From Pseudomonas svalbardensis (lineage in GTDB: Bacteria; Pseudomonadota; Gammaproteobacteria; Pseudomonadales; Pseudomonadaceae), in contig NZ_CP125619.1 of assembly GCF_030053115.1 (NCBI RefSeq), forward strand, positions 621,001-685,000: a stretch of DNA of 64,000 nucleotides, written 5' to 3'. A model generated the notes under the pieces. It worked only from the letters and a program-made list of their open reading frames with translations, ran no database searches and was not told the origin of the DNA. Shown here piece after piece: positions 36,889-46,252 of the stretch. The translations under genes were made by a program, and so were the position numbers. Numbering within the stretch: the first letter of the stretch is position 1; each line of letters starts with the position of its first letter.

Positions 36889-36916
36889 CGATGCGAAGCC
36901 GTTGTGCTTCGCATCG
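36889..36916. other. perfect inverted repeat after the effector gene
   Basis: CGATGCGAAGC-N6-GCTTCGCATCG, an 11-bp stem without a T-run, 20 bases after the stop. Possibly a terminator arm or mRNA 3' hairpin. Confidence 0.6.
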
Positions 36917-36959
36917 AGCGTGCTGAGCAACTCATTGAAAAGAACATGAGGAACATCTG

Positions 36960-37121
36960 ATGACTGCGTTGCAAGGAAGCAACGGTGCCGATCATGCGCG
37001 GGCGTTGACCGCTGAAGAATACGGACCCAATACCGAGATTATAAAAAATGCCATCCCGCACTGGCGGATCAAGGCCTCGCCCGAGTGCCGCATTGTGCAC
37101 TCGGGGCTTTTGTGCGCTTGA
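36960..37121 (+). pseudogene. truncated N-terminus of a second DUF6543/effector-type gene
   Basis: 53 codons starting MTALQGSNGADHARALTAEE with GAGG eight bases upstream, continuing NTEIIKNAIPHWRIKASPEC. The IIKNAIPHWRIKASPE stretch resembles the conserved opening of DUF6543-type proteins such as the neighbouring 1762-residue one (HHERIVQVLPRAITEAP). The frame then runs into a terminator hairpin and stops, so nearly all of the original gene is gone. A short functional peptide or immunity-like protein is an alternative. Confidence 0.5.
37080..37111 (+). terminator. rho-independent terminator of the effector block
   Basis: CCCGAGTGC-N8-GCACTCGGG followed by GCTTTT; T-rich only on the plus strand, so it ends the plus-strand transcript and not ureC. 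It overlaps the last codons of the truncated gene. Confidence 0.75.
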
Positions 37122-37125
37122 GGCG

Positions 37126-38826
37126 TCAGAACAGGAAATAGCGCTGAGCCATCGGCAGCACATCCGCCGGTTCACACCACAGCAAAACGCCGTCAGCCTT
37201 TACCTGATAAGTCTGCGGATCGACGTCGATGTTCGGCAGGTAATCGTTGTGTATCAGGTCGGTTTTCTGCACCTCGCGGCAACCTTTGACCACGGCGATT
37301 TTCTTCTTCAGGCCCAAGGCTTCGGGCAAACCGGCCGTCTGCGCCGCCTGGCTGATGAAGGTCAGGCTGGTGGCATGCAGCGAGCCGCCGTAACTGGCGA
37401 ACATCGGGCGGTAGTGCACCGGTTGCGGTGTTGGGATCGACGCGTTGGCATCGCCCATCAGGCTGGCCGCGATGGCGCCGCCCTTGAGGATCAGCGTTGG
37501 TTTGACCCCGAAAAACGCCGGACGCCAGAGCACCAGATCGGCCCATTTACCCACTTCGACCGAGCCCACTTCATGGCTGATGCCGTGAGTGATCGCCGGG
37601 TTGATCGTGTACTTGGCGATGTAGCGTTTGGCGCGGAAGTTGTCGTTACCTTCGCCGTCACCGGGCAATGGGCCGCGCTGTTTTTTCATCTTGTCGGCGG
37701 TCTGCCAGGTGCGCGTAATCACTTCGCCAACGCGGCCCATGGCCTGGCTGTCGGAGCTGATCATCGAGAACGCGCCGAGGTCGTGAAGGATGTCTTCGGC
37801 GGCGATGGTTTCACGGCGGATACGGCTTTCGGCGAAGGCCACGTCTTCGGCAATGCTTGGGTCCAGGTGATGGCAGACCATCAGCATGTCGAGGTGTTCG
37901 TCGATGGTGTTGCGGGTGAACGGCCGGGTCGGGTTGGTGGAACTCGGCAGCACGTTGGCAAACCCGCAGGCCTTGATGATGTCCGGGGCATGACCGCCGC
38001 CCGCACCTTCGGTGTGATAGGTGTGGATGGTGCGGCCCTTGAAAGCGGCGAGGGTGGTTTCGACGAATCCCGACTCGTTGAGCGTGTCGGTGTGGATCGC
38101 CACTTGTACATCGTACTGGTCGGCGACGTTCAGGCAGTTGTCGATGCTCGCCGGGGTGGTGCCCCAGTCTTCGTGCAACTTCAGCCCGATGGCGCCGGCC
38201 TTGACCTGCTCGATCAACGGCTCCGGCAGACTGGCGTTGCCCTTGCCGGTAAAGCCAATGTTCATGGGGAACGCATCGGCGGCCTGGAGCATGCGCGCCA
38301 GGTGCCACGGTCCGGACGTGCAGGTGGTTGCATTGGTGCCCGTGGCCGGGCCGGTGCCGCCGCCGATCATGGTGGTGACGCCGCTCATCAATGCTTCTTC
38401 GATCTGCTGTGGGCAGATGAAATGGATGTGCGTGTCGATGCCGCCCGCGGTGAGGATCATGCCTTCACCGGCGATGACTTCGGTGCTGGCACCGACCGCG
38501 ATGGTCACGTTCGGCTGGATGTCCGGGTTGCCGGCCTTGCCGATGGCGGCGATGCGGCCGTCCTTGAGGCCGACGTCGGCCTTGATGATGCCCCAGTGGT
38601 CGATGATCAGTGCATTGGTGATCAGGGTGTCGACCACTTCTGCGGCCAGTAATTGGCTTTGACCCTGACCATCGCGGATGACTTTGCCGCCGCCGAATTT
38701 CACTTCTTCGCCGTAGGTGGTGAAGTCCTTTTCCACTTCGATCCACAGCTCGGTGTCGGCCAGACGGACCTTGTCACCGACGGTGGGGCCGAACATGTCG
38801 GCGTAGGCCTGACGGGAAATCTTCAT
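37126..38826 (-). CDS. ureC: urease alpha subunit UreC
   Basis: 566 residues, the standard length. Nickel ligands and active-site motifs: [14 protein letters not shown], the carbamylated lysine in [10 protein letters not shown], the [12 protein letters not shown] and [16 protein letters not shown] motifs and the flap [10 protein letters not shown] with the catalytic His. Hydrolyses urea to ammonia and carbamate as the UreABC complex. Last gene of the urt-ure series; its stop lies four bases from the truncated effector gene on the other strand. Confidence 0.98.
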   Translation of the reverse strand: MKISRQAYADMFGPTVGDKVRLADTELWIEVEKDFTTYGEEVKFGGGKVIRDGQGQSQLLAAEVVDTLITNALIIDHWGIIKADVGLKDGRIAAIGKAGNPDIQPNVTIAVGASTEVIAGEGMILTAGGIDTHIHFICPQQIEEALMSGVTTMIGGGTGPATGTNATTCTSGPWHLARMLQAADAFPMNIGFTGKGNASLPEPLIEQVKAGAIGLKLHEDWGTTPASIDNCLNVADQYDVQVAIHTDTLNESGFVETTLAAFKGRTIHTYHTEGAGGGHAPDIIKACGFANVLPSSTNPTRPFTRNTIDEHLDMLMVCHHLDPSIAEDVAFAESRIRRETIAAEDILHDLGAFSMISSDSQAMGRVGEVITRTWQTADKMKKQRGPLPGDGEGNDNFRAKRYIAKYTINPAITHGISHEVGSVEVGKWADLVLWRPAFFGVKPTLILKGGAIAASLMGDANASIPTPQPVHYRPMFASYGGSLHATSLTFISQAAQTAGLPEALGLKKKIAVVKGCREVQKTDLIHNDYLPNIDVDPQTYQVKADGVLLWCEPADVLPMAQRYFLF

Positions 38827-38876
38827 TCGTTCGCCTTGAGATTCAATTGAATTTGAAATCGTTCGCTGCGCTCACT

Positions 38877-38954
38877 TTCGCGAGCAGGCTCGCTCCCACA
38901 GTTGATCGCATTCCCCTGTGGGAGCGACGGTGCGACGATTCGACCTGCTCGCGA
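38877..38954. repeat. REP pair with a lengthened second copy
   Basis: Normal REP at 38877-38900 facing the 37-base variant at 38918-38954, which is identical to the one at 13361-13397. Located between ureB and ureC, inside the operon. Confidence 0.85.
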
Positions 38955-38980
38955 AGGGGCCGGTGCAGACGCCGGAATAT

Positions 38981-39285
38981 TTAGAGATCCCCCATGATCC
39001 GCCCGGCAAACCCGAACACCCGGCGATGCCCGGCCAGGTCCACCAACTCGACCTCGCGGCTCTGCCCCGGCTCGAAACGCACGGCGGTGCCGGCGGGGAT
39101 GTTCAGGCGCATACCGCGGCTGGCGGCGCGGTCGAATGTCAGGGCGTCGTTGGTTTCGAAAAAATGATAGTGCGAGCCAACCTGAATCGGCCGGTCGCCG
39201 CTGTTGGCCACCTTCAGGCTGAGGGTGCGGCGGCCAACGTTGAGTTCGATGTCACCGGGCTGGATCTGGTATTCACCGGGAATCA

Positions 39286-39286
<1 letters not shown>
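38981..39286 (-). CDS. ureB: urease beta subunit UreB
   Basis: 101 residues. [35 protein letters not shown] and [21 protein letters not shown] are UreB hallmarks. The ATG at 39284-39286 overlaps the stop of the upstream acetyltransferase; an in-frame TTG one codon earlier is not needed. Structural subunit of urease. Confidence 0.97.
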
Positions 39287-39825
<539 letters not shown>

Positions 39826-40359
39826 TTACTCCTTGTTGGCGGTCGGCGGCTCCGCGCCAGGATTGAGGGTCAGTTGCATAAAAGTCAGGTCGAGCCAGCG
39901 ACCGAACTTGGTGCCCACCTGAGGCATCTGGCCGGTCGTCACGAAACCGGCTCGTTCATGCAGGCGAATAGAAGCGGCGTTACCGCTTTCGATGGCGGCG
40001 ACCATCACATGTTTGTCGCAGGCTTTGGCGCGCTCGATCAACGCGATCATCAATTGCGGGCCGAGACCATTGCCACGCTGGTCGCTGCGCACGTAAACCG
40101 AATGTTCGACGGTGTGGCGGAACCCGTCGAACGGCCGCCAGTCACCGAATGAAGCGTAGCCCAGCACCGTGTTGTCGCCGTCGACGATCACCAGAATCGG
40201 GTAGCCCTGGGATTGCCGGGCGCTGAACCAGGCCTGGCGGTTACCCAAATCCACGGCCTGTTCGTTCCAGATGGCCGTGGTGTTGAGCACGGCGTCGTTG
40301 TAGATGTCGCGGATCGCCGGCAAGTCGGCATGCGCTGCATCGCGGATGGGGTAAGTCAT
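39826..40359 (-). CDS. mddA: GNAT-family acetyltransferase, methionine sulfoximine/phosphinothricin type
   Basis: 177 residues of the Pat/Bar/MddA subfamily: IRDIYNDAVLNTTAIWNEQ, FGDWRPFDGFRHTVEHSVYV, the CoA site RSDQRGNGLGPQLM and NAASIRLHERAGF. The P. aeruginosa homologue, an L-methionine sulfoximine and methionine sulfone acetyltransferase, also lies between ureA and ureB. Such enzymes detoxify glutamine-synthetase inhibitors, which fits an ammonia-producing operon. Nine bases downstream of ureA. Confidence 0.88.
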   Translation of the reverse strand: MTYPIRDAAHADLPAIRDIYNDAVLNTTAIWNEQAVDLGNRQAWFSARQSQGYPILVIVDGDNTVLGYASFGDWRPFDGFRHTVEHSVYVRSDQRGNGLGPQLMIALIERAKACDKHVMVAAIESGNAASIRLHERAGFVTTGQMPQVGTKFGRWLDLTFMQLTLNPGAEPPTANKE

Positions 40360-40368
40360 GGCGCGGCC

Positions 40369-40671
40369 TCAGGCGATCGGTTGGTGGACGGTGACCAGCT
40401 TGGTGCCGTCGGGAAAGGTCGCTTCGACCTGGATCTCCGGGATCATTTCCGGGATGCCTTCCATCACTTGTTCGCGGCTGAGCAGGGTGGTGCCGAAGTG
40501 CATCAGCTCGGCCACGGTCCGGCCGTCACGGGCGCCTTCGAGCAGCGCGGCGGAAATGTAGGCCATGGCTTCCGGGTAGTTGAGTTTCACGCCGCGCGCC
40601 AAACGTCGCTCGGCCACGAGGCCGGCGGTGAAGATCAGCAGCTTGTCTTTTTCGCGTGGGGTCAGGTCCAT
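40369..40671 (-). CDS. ureA: urease gamma subunit UreA
   Basis: 100 residues: [20 protein letters not shown], then [20 protein letters not shown] and [15 protein letters not shown], all UreA hallmarks. The reading frame extends to 40725, but the Met of MDLTPREKD (40669-40671) is the family start. First structural urease gene after ureD; a REP pair lies between them. Confidence 0.97.
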   Translation of the reverse strand: MDLTPREKDKLLIFTAGLVAERRLARGVKLNYPEAMAYISAALLEGARDGRTVAELMHFGTTLLSREQVMEGIPEMIPEIQVEATFPDGTKLVTVHQPIA

Positions 40672-40730
40672 CGTTTGGAATCCATCTGGGCAGATAAAAA
40701 TGAGTATTCGGATCTGTAAACACAAAACCC

Positions 40731-40821
40731 CTGTGGGAGCGAGCCTGCTCGCGAATGCGCCGGAACATTCAACACATGAGTTGCCTGAGACACCGCTTTC
40801 GCGAGCAGGCTCGCTCCCACA
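40731..40821. repeat. REP pair (inverted)
   Basis: Facing copies at 40731-40755 and 40799-40821 between ureD and ureA. Confidence 0.9.
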
Positions 40822-40833
40822 TTGGATCTTGTT

Positions 40834-41673
40834 TCAGGTGCTCCATATTCTGGGGGGGACAGCTTCGCGGCCAAGCAACGCGGGCCTCAGCAACCGCCAC
40901 AAATCAATCAACCAACCCCGCGCCAGCAACGCTTCACTGGCTAAACACCGAGCCACCAAAAGCCCCGGCAACTGGGTCAAATCCCCGCGCACGTCATGGG
41001 CCAACGAACGGCATTTCTCCAGTAATTCACTATCAACCTCCCCAGTCACCAGCAACGTCGCAAACACCGGTTGCCCATCCAGCCCAATCGGCGAATCAAG
41101 CAAACCATCACCCCCGACAATGCGCTGGCGTTCATGCCAGAGCAACTGGCCGTCGCGGCGGATGTCCAACTGCGCCTGAAAATGCCCGAGGTCGAAACGC
41201 TCGCCGCTGGCCGGCCGGCCCAGCGCGACCACGTCCCAGTAGAACACCCGGGCATCGCCTTCAAGGTCGATGCACGTACTGAGTTCAGCCTGGGCGGCAC
41301 TGAAAATGATCGTCTCTTGTGGCAACCATTCAAGTGTCGCGCCGGCGGCTACTTTCAAGTCGAGCTTCTGATAAGCGGGCCCCGCCGCACGGTACCACTT
41401 GGCCGCGCCGGGGCTGGTGATTTGCGCCCAGGCATCGCGGCCGACACTGGCCGAGATGTCCAGCCGATCACCGCCGGCAATCCCGCCCGGCGGGTGCACG
41501 ATGATGTGCTGGCAAACCTCCGGCCCTTCGGCATACAGGTGCTTCTGTACCCGCAGCGGGCCTTTGTGGCGGCGCTGAACCGGGCGCGTACTGTCGCCGA
41601 ATCGGGCATAGCCGAGTTCCAGCTCAGCGTGCCAGCTGGGGGTAAACACGGCAGTGGGAAGAGGTAAATTCAT
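40834..41673 (-). CDS. ureD: urease accessory protein UreD
   Basis: 279 residues: [40 protein letters not shown], the [13 protein letters not shown] region and [15 protein letters not shown] are UreD/UreH family landmarks. It binds apo-urease and, with UreF and UreG, channels nickel to the active site. Starts 30 bases after urtE, linking uptake and hydrolysis genes. Confidence 0.95.
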   Translation of the reverse strand: MNLPLPTAVFTPSWHAELELGYARFGDSTRPVQRRHKGPLRVQKHLYAEGPEVCQHIIVHPPGGIAGGDRLDISASVGRDAWAQITSPGAAKWYRAAGPAYQKLDLKVAAGATLEWLPQETIIFSAAQAELSTCIDLEGDARVFYWDVVALGRPASGERFDLGHFQAQLDIRRDGQLLWHERQRIVGGDGLLDSPIGLDGQPVFATLLVTGEVDSELLEKCRSLAHDVRGDLTQLPGLLVARCLASEALLARGWLIDLWRLLRPALLGREAVPPRIWST

Positions 41674-41703
41674 GATCTCTAATTATCGTTAGGACGCTAC
41701 AGA

Positions 41704-42402
41704 TTAGATCGTAACCAGACCGCGCACACCCTCGGCCTCCATATTTTCTCCGCGACCCTGTTGCACGATTTCGCCCCGGGACATCACCAGGTACTGATCG
41801 GCCAGTTCGGCGGCGAAATCGTAGAACTGCTCCACCAGCAAAATCGCCATATCACCACGGGCCGCAAGCTTCTTGATCACTGCGCCGATTTCCTTGATCA
41901 CCGATGGCTGGATGCCTTCGGTGGGCTCGTCGAGAATCAGCAAGCGTGGACGGCTGGCCAACGCTCGGCCGATCGCCAATTGCTGCTGCTGGCCACCGGA
42001 CAAGTCGCCGCCGCGGCGCTGCTTCATCTGCAGCAGCACCGGAAACAGCTCGTAGATGAACGCCGGGACTTCCTTGGCTTCAGCGCCGGGAAATCGCGAC
42101 AGGCCCATCAGCAGGTTTTCTTCCACGGTCAGCCGGCCGAAAATTTCCCGACCCTGAGGTACGTAAGCGATCCCGGCGTGAACCCGCTGGTGTGGCTTGA
42201 ACGCGGTGATCGTTTTGCCTTCCCAGTTCACCGCGCCTTCTTTGGCCGGCAACAAACCCATCAGGCACTTGAGCAGGGTGGTCTTGCCCACGCCGTTGCG
42301 CCCGAGCAGGCAGGTGACTTCGCCAACTCTCACGTCAAACGTCAGACCGCGCAGGATGTGGCTACCGCCGTAATACTGGTGCAGCTTGTCGACTTGCAGC
42401 AT
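41704..42402 (-). CDS. urtE: urea ABC transporter ATP-binding protein UrtE
   Basis: 232 residues: Walker A GRNGVGKTT, signature LSGGQQQQLAIG, Walker B LLILDEPTEGIQPS, switch LVEQFYDFAAEL; the EGIQPSVIKEIG stretch is typical of UrtE. The start is the Met of MLQVDKLHQYYGG (42400-42402); the longer frame to 42513 reads through the REP. Confidence 0.96.
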   Translation of the reverse strand: MLQVDKLHQYYGGSHILRGLTFDVRVGEVTCLLGRNGVGKTTLLKCLMGLLPAKEGAVNWEGKTITAFKPHQRVHAGIAYVPQGREIFGRLTVEENLLMGLSRFPGAEAKEVPAFIYELFPVLLQMKQRRGGDLSGGQQQQLAIGRALASRPRLLILDEPTEGIQPSVIKEIGAVIKKLAARGDMAILLVEQFYDFAAELADQYLVMSRGEIVQQGRGENMEAEGVRGLVTI

Positions 42403-42422
42403 CTTAAAATCCCCTTCAATCC

Positions 42423-42516
42423 CCTGTGGGAGCGAGCCTGCTCGCGAAGGCGCAGGCACATTCAACATATAAGTCGCCTGATGCACCGCATTCGCGAGCA
42501 GGCTCGCTCCCACAGG
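42423..42516. repeat. REP pair (inverted)
   Basis: Facing copies at 42423-42448 and 42491-42516 between urtD and urtE, inside the operon. Confidence 0.9.
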
Positions 42517-42532
42517 GTCTGTATTCGCAATC

Positions 42533-43405
42533 TTAACGACCGAGATAAACCTCGATCACGCGCTCGTTGCCCTGCACCTGTTCCAGCGACCCTTCGGCCA
42601 ACACGCTGCCCTGGTGCAACACGGTGACGTGGTCGGCGATGGAGCCGACGAAGCCCATGTCGTGTTCCACCACCATCAGCGAATGCTTGCCCGCCAGGCG
42701 CTTGAACAGTTCGGCGGTGAATTCGGTTTCGGCGTCGGTCATGCCCGCCACCGGCTCGTCGAGCAGCAACAGTTGCGGGTCTTGCATCAGCAACATGCCG
42801 ATTTCCAGAAACTGCTTCTGGCCGTGGGACAACAAACCCGCCGGGCGATTGACCGACGTGGTCAGGCGAATGGTGTCCAGCACCTCGCTGATGCGATCTT
42901 TCTGTTCGCCACTCAGGCGAGCCCGCAGGCTGGCCCACACCGACTTGTCGGTTTTTTGCGCCAGTTCGAGGTTCTCGAACACGCTCAAGGCTTCGAACAC
43001 CGTCGGCTTCTGGAATTTGCGGCCGATGCCGGCCTGGGCAATTTGCACTTCGCTCATCTGCGTCAGGTCGAGGGTTTCACCGAACCAGGCCTTGCCGTGA
43101 CTGGGACGAGTCTTGCCGGTGATCACGTCCATCAGCGTGGTCTTGCCCGCGCCGTTGGGGCCGATGATGCAACGCAATTCGCCGACGCCGATGTAAAGGT
43201 TCAGCGCGTTCAGGGCCTTGAAGCCATCGAAGCTGACGCTGATGTCTTCCAGCGTCAGGATGGTGCCGTGGCGGGTATCCAGGCCGGGGCCGACGCGTTG
43301 GCCGAGGCCGATGGCGTCGCGGCTGCTGCCGGCGTCCCTGTTGGGTTCCAGTGGCGGAAAAAACGCCGGTTCGAGCATGAATTCAGCCGTTGCAGTGACT
43401 CTCAT
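42533..43405 (-). CDS. urtD: urea ABC transporter ATP-binding protein UrtD
   Basis: 290 residues. Walker A GPNGAGKT, signature LLSHGQKQFLEIG (SHGQ instead of SGGQ, as usual in UrtD), Walker B LLLLDEPVAGMTD, switch VVEHDMGFV. An N-terminal extension of about 45 residues precedes the ATPase fold. Start overlaps the urtC stop by four bases. Confidence 0.95.
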   Translation of the reverse strand: MRVTATAEFMLEPAFFPPLEPNRDAGSSRDAIGLGQRVGPGLDTRHGTILTLEDISVSFDGFKALNALNLYIGVGELRCIIGPNGAGKTTLMDVITGKTRPSHGKAWFGETLDLTQMSEVQIAQAGIGRKFQKPTVFEALSVFENLELAQKTDKSVWASLRARLSGEQKDRISEVLDTIRLTTSVNRPAGLLSHGQKQFLEIGMLLMQDPQLLLLDEPVAGMTDAETEFTAELFKRLAGKHSLMVVEHDMGFVGSIADHVTVLHQGSVLAEGSLEQVQGNERVIEVYLGR

Positions 43406-44481
43406 TGTTCACCCCTTTTTTTCAGCAGACCGATCACGCCTTTGGGCAGGTACAAGGTCACGACAATGAACAACGCGCCGAGGAAGAACAGCCAGTATTC
43501 CGGGAAAGCCACGGTGAACCAGCTCTTCATCCCGTTGACCACACCGGCGCCGAGCAACGGGCCGATCAGCGTGCCGCGACCACCCAGCGCTACCCAGACC
43601 GCGGCTTCAATGGAGTTGGTTGGCGACATTTCACTCGGGTTGATGATGCCGACTTGCGGCACGTACAGCGCACCGGCCAACCCGCACAACACCGCGCTCA
43701 GCACCCAGACAAACAGCTTGAAACCACGTGGGTCATACCCGCAAAACATCAGGCGATTTTCGGCATCGCGTAACGCGGTCAGCACCCGGCCAAATTTGCT
43801 CTGCGCCAGGCGCCAACCGATGAACAGGCTAGCCACCAGCAACACCACGGTGGCGAAAAACAGCACCGCGCGAGTCCCCGGTTCAGTGATGCCGAAGCCG
43901 AGGATGGTGCGGAAGTTGGTGAAGCCGTTGTTGCCGCCAAACCCGGTTTCGTTGCGGAAGAACAGCAGCATCCCGGCGAAGGTCAGGGCCTGGGTCATGA
44001 TCGAGAAATACACGCCCTTGATCCGCGAACGGAAGGCGAAGAAGCCGAACACCAGCGCCAGCAACCCCGGCGCCAACACCACCAGACACATCGACCAGAG
44101 GAAGCTGCTGGTGCCGGTCCAGTACCACGGTAGTTCGGTCCACGACAGGAACGTCATGAATGCCGGCAAACCATCACCGGAAGCCTGGCGCATCAGGTAC
44201 ATGCCCATCGCATAACCGCCGAGGGCGAAAAACAGGCCGTGGCCTAGGGACAGCAGACCGGCGTATCCCCAGACCAGATCCAGCGCGAGGGCGACGATGG
44301 CGTAGCAAAGGATCTTGCCCACCAGCGTCAGCGTATAGGCCGAGACGTGAAACGCGCTGTCGGGCGACAACAACGACAGCAGCGGCAACGCCAGCAATAG
44401 AACGAGGATCACCGCGCCAACGGCGATCGTGACTTTGGGGCCGGCCTTTTGCGTGGCCGTGAGCAGCAGTGGCTGGTTCAT
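43402..44481 (-). CDS. urtC: urea ABC transporter permease UrtC
   Basis: 359 residues with about nine membrane helices; DLVWGYAGLLSLGHGLFFAL and the coupling loop GRVLTALRDAENRLMFCGY are LivM/UrtC features, and GGRGTLIGPLLGAGVVNGMK near the C-terminus is UrtC-like. Inner-membrane channel half with UrtB. Its ATG overlaps the urtB stop by one base. Confidence 0.95.
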   Translation of the reverse strand: MNQPLLLTATQKAGPKVTIAVGAVILVLLLALPLLSLLSPDSAFHVSAYTLTLVGKILCYAIVALALDLVWGYAGLLSLGHGLFFALGGYAMGMYLMRQASGDGLPAFMTFLSWTELPWYWTGTSSFLWSMCLVVLAPGLLALVFGFFAFRSRIKGVYFSIMTQALTFAGMLLFFRNETGFGGNNGFTNFRTILGFGITEPGTRAVLFFATVVLLVASLFIGWRLAQSKFGRVLTALRDAENRLMFCGYDPRGFKLFVWVLSAVLCGLAGALYVPQVGIINPSEMSPTNSIEAAVWVALGGRGTLIGPLLGAGVVNGMKSWFTVAFPEYWLFFLGALFIVVTLYLPKGVIGLLKKRGEQ

Positions 44482-45983
44482 CAGTCGATCACCCGTCCTT
44501 TCAGTGCGAAGAGGCCTTGCGGACGTTTCTGGATGAACAGAATGATCAGCGCGAGGATCAAAATCTTGCCGAGCACGGCACCGATCTGCGGTTCGAGAAT
44601 TTTGTTGGCGATGCCGAGGCCGAATGCGGCGAGCACGCTACCGGCCAACTGACCGACACCACCGAGCACCACCACCAGGAACGAGTCGATGATGTAGCTT
44701 TGGCCGAGGTCCGGGCCGACGTTGCCGATCTGGCTGAGGGCTACGCCACCAAGGCCAGCGATGCCTGAGCCGAGGCCGAAAGCGAGCATGTCCACGCGCC
44801 CGGTCGGCACGCCGCAGCAAGCGGCCATGTTGCGGTTCTGGGTGACGGCGCGCACGTTCAAGCCCAGGCGCGTCTTGTTCAGCAGCAGCCAGGTCAGCAC
44901 CACCACAAACAGCGCGAAGGCGATGATCACGATGCGGTTGTACGGCAGCACGAGGTTGGGCAGCACTTGAATCCCGCCCGACAACCACGCCGGGTTGGCC
45001 ACTTCGACGTTTTGCGCACCGAACACCAATCGCACCAGTTGAATCAGCATCAGGCTGATGCCCCACGTGGCGAGCAGGGTTTCCAATGGGCGGCCATAGA
45101 GGTGGCGAATCACCGTGCGTTCCAGCGCCATACCGATGGCGGCGGTGACGAAAAACGCCACCGGCAACGCGATCAGCGGGTAGAACTCGATGGCTTGCGG
45201 GGCGAAACGCTGGAACATCAGCTGCACCACGTACGTCGAGTACGCGCCGAGCATCAGCATCTCGCCGTGGGCCATGTTGATCACGCCGAGCAGGCCGAAA
45301 GTGATCGCCAGACCGAGGGCCGCGAGCAGCAGGATCGAACCGAGGGACATGCCGCTGAAGGCTTGACCGAGGATCTCGCCGATCAGCAGTTTGCGTTTGA
45401 CCTGAGCGAGGCTGGTTTCGGCAGCGGTGCGTACGCCGGCGTCGGCTTCGACACCGGGTTGCAGCAGGCTTTCGAGGCGAGTGCGAGCCAGCGGATCACC
45501 GGTTTCACCGAGCAGACGCACAGCGGCGAGGCGTATGGCCGGGTCGGTGTCCACCAGTTGCAGGTTGGCCAGCGCCAGGCTTAAAGCGGCATGGACACTT
45601 TCATCTTTTTCACCAGCCAGTCGCTGGTCGAGAAATTTCAACTGCGCCGGTTTGGCGCTTTTCTGCAATTGCTGCGCGGCGGCCAGACGGGTTTTGGCGT
45701 CGGTGGCGAGCAATTGGTGACTCGCCATAGCGGTGTCGATCAGACCCCGCAGACGGTTGTTCAGGCGCAGGGTTTTCGGTTGGCCGTCGACGGTCAGCTC
45801 GCCTTGCTGCAGGGCGTTGATCAGCTCGATACGGGCCGGATCGGGCTGCGCGGCCCAGGTTTCCAGGAGTTTTGCTTGTTGCACGGGATTGGTGGCGACG
45901 AAGTCTTCGGCGTCGCCGGCATAGGTGGCCATCGGTAATAACAGCGCGATGGCGAGGATGAAGCGGTAAAGGGCAGTGGGCAT
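44481..45983 (-). CDS. urtB: urea ABC transporter permease UrtB
   Basis: 500 residues. A signal-like N-terminus (MPTALYRFILAIALLLPMAT) and about 190 residues of helical, HEAT-like periplasmic sequence precede the LivH-type permease core, which starts near GQAFSGMSLGSILLLAALGL and contains INMAHGEMLMLGAYSTYVVQ. The long N-terminal domain is normal for UrtB and distinguishes it from LivH. Confidence 0.95.
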   Translation of the reverse strand: MPTALYRFILAIALLLPMATYAGDAEDFVATNPVQQAKLLETWAAQPDPARIELINALQQGELTVDGQPKTLRLNNRLRGLIDTAMASHQLLATDAKTRLAAAQQLQKSAKPAQLKFLDQRLAGEKDESVHAALSLALANLQLVDTDPAIRLAAVRLLGETGDPLARTRLESLLQPGVEADAGVRTAAETSLAQVKRKLLIGEILGQAFSGMSLGSILLLAALGLAITFGLLGVINMAHGEMLMLGAYSTYVVQLMFQRFAPQAIEFYPLIALPVAFFVTAAIGMALERTVIRHLYGRPLETLLATWGISLMLIQLVRLVFGAQNVEVANPAWLSGGIQVLPNLVLPYNRIVIIAFALFVVVLTWLLLNKTRLGLNVRAVTQNRNMAACCGVPTGRVDMLAFGLGSGIAGLGGVALSQIGNVGPDLGQSYIIDSFLVVVLGGVGQLAGSVLAAFGLGIANKILEPQIGAVLGKILILALIILFIQKRPQGLFALKGRVID

Positions 45984-46040
45984 ATATATGGTGTTCCCTG
46001 TCTAGCTACGGCCGATGGAACTGCGTTCGGCTTTGGATCG

Positions 46041-46217
46041 ACCCCTCACCCTAACCCTCTCCCCAGAGGGTAGAGGGGACTAACCGAGGCGCTTGGACGA
46101 AATACTGCGACCTGAAATGTCGAGTCGAACTCAAGCTTGGAAAAGCATGAAGATCGGCTCCCTTTCCCCCTCTCCCCCGTGGGGAGAGGGATGGGCGGGC
46201 GGCGTTCCGATGAGGGG
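46041..46217. repeat. interspersed C-rich inverted repeat
   Basis: CCCCTCACCCTAACCCTCTC at 46042 with a short hairpin (CTCTCCCCAGAGGGTAGAGG) faces a related GGGGAGAGGG...GAGGGG copy ending near 46217, between urtA and urtB. A different repeat family from the REPs. Nothing else recognised in the 269-base gap. Confidence 0.65.
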
Positions 46218-46252
46218 TGGATTTAAAGCCCACCCAAAAACCTCGATCCGTC

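Noticed and set aside
37048..38652. 534-codon frame opposite ureC
   Set aside because: Antisense shadow of a high-GC gene; ureC is unambiguous. The same applies to long frames opposite oprC (52984-54837), yegD (28432-29721), AsmA (18274-19608) and urtA (46217-47407).
42403..42513. N-terminal extensions of UrtE and similar frames reading through REPs (also PepSY at 52748-52831 and UreA at 40672-40725)
   Set aside because: The extra residues in UrtE and PepSY are translated REP sequence; conserved starts lie downstream.
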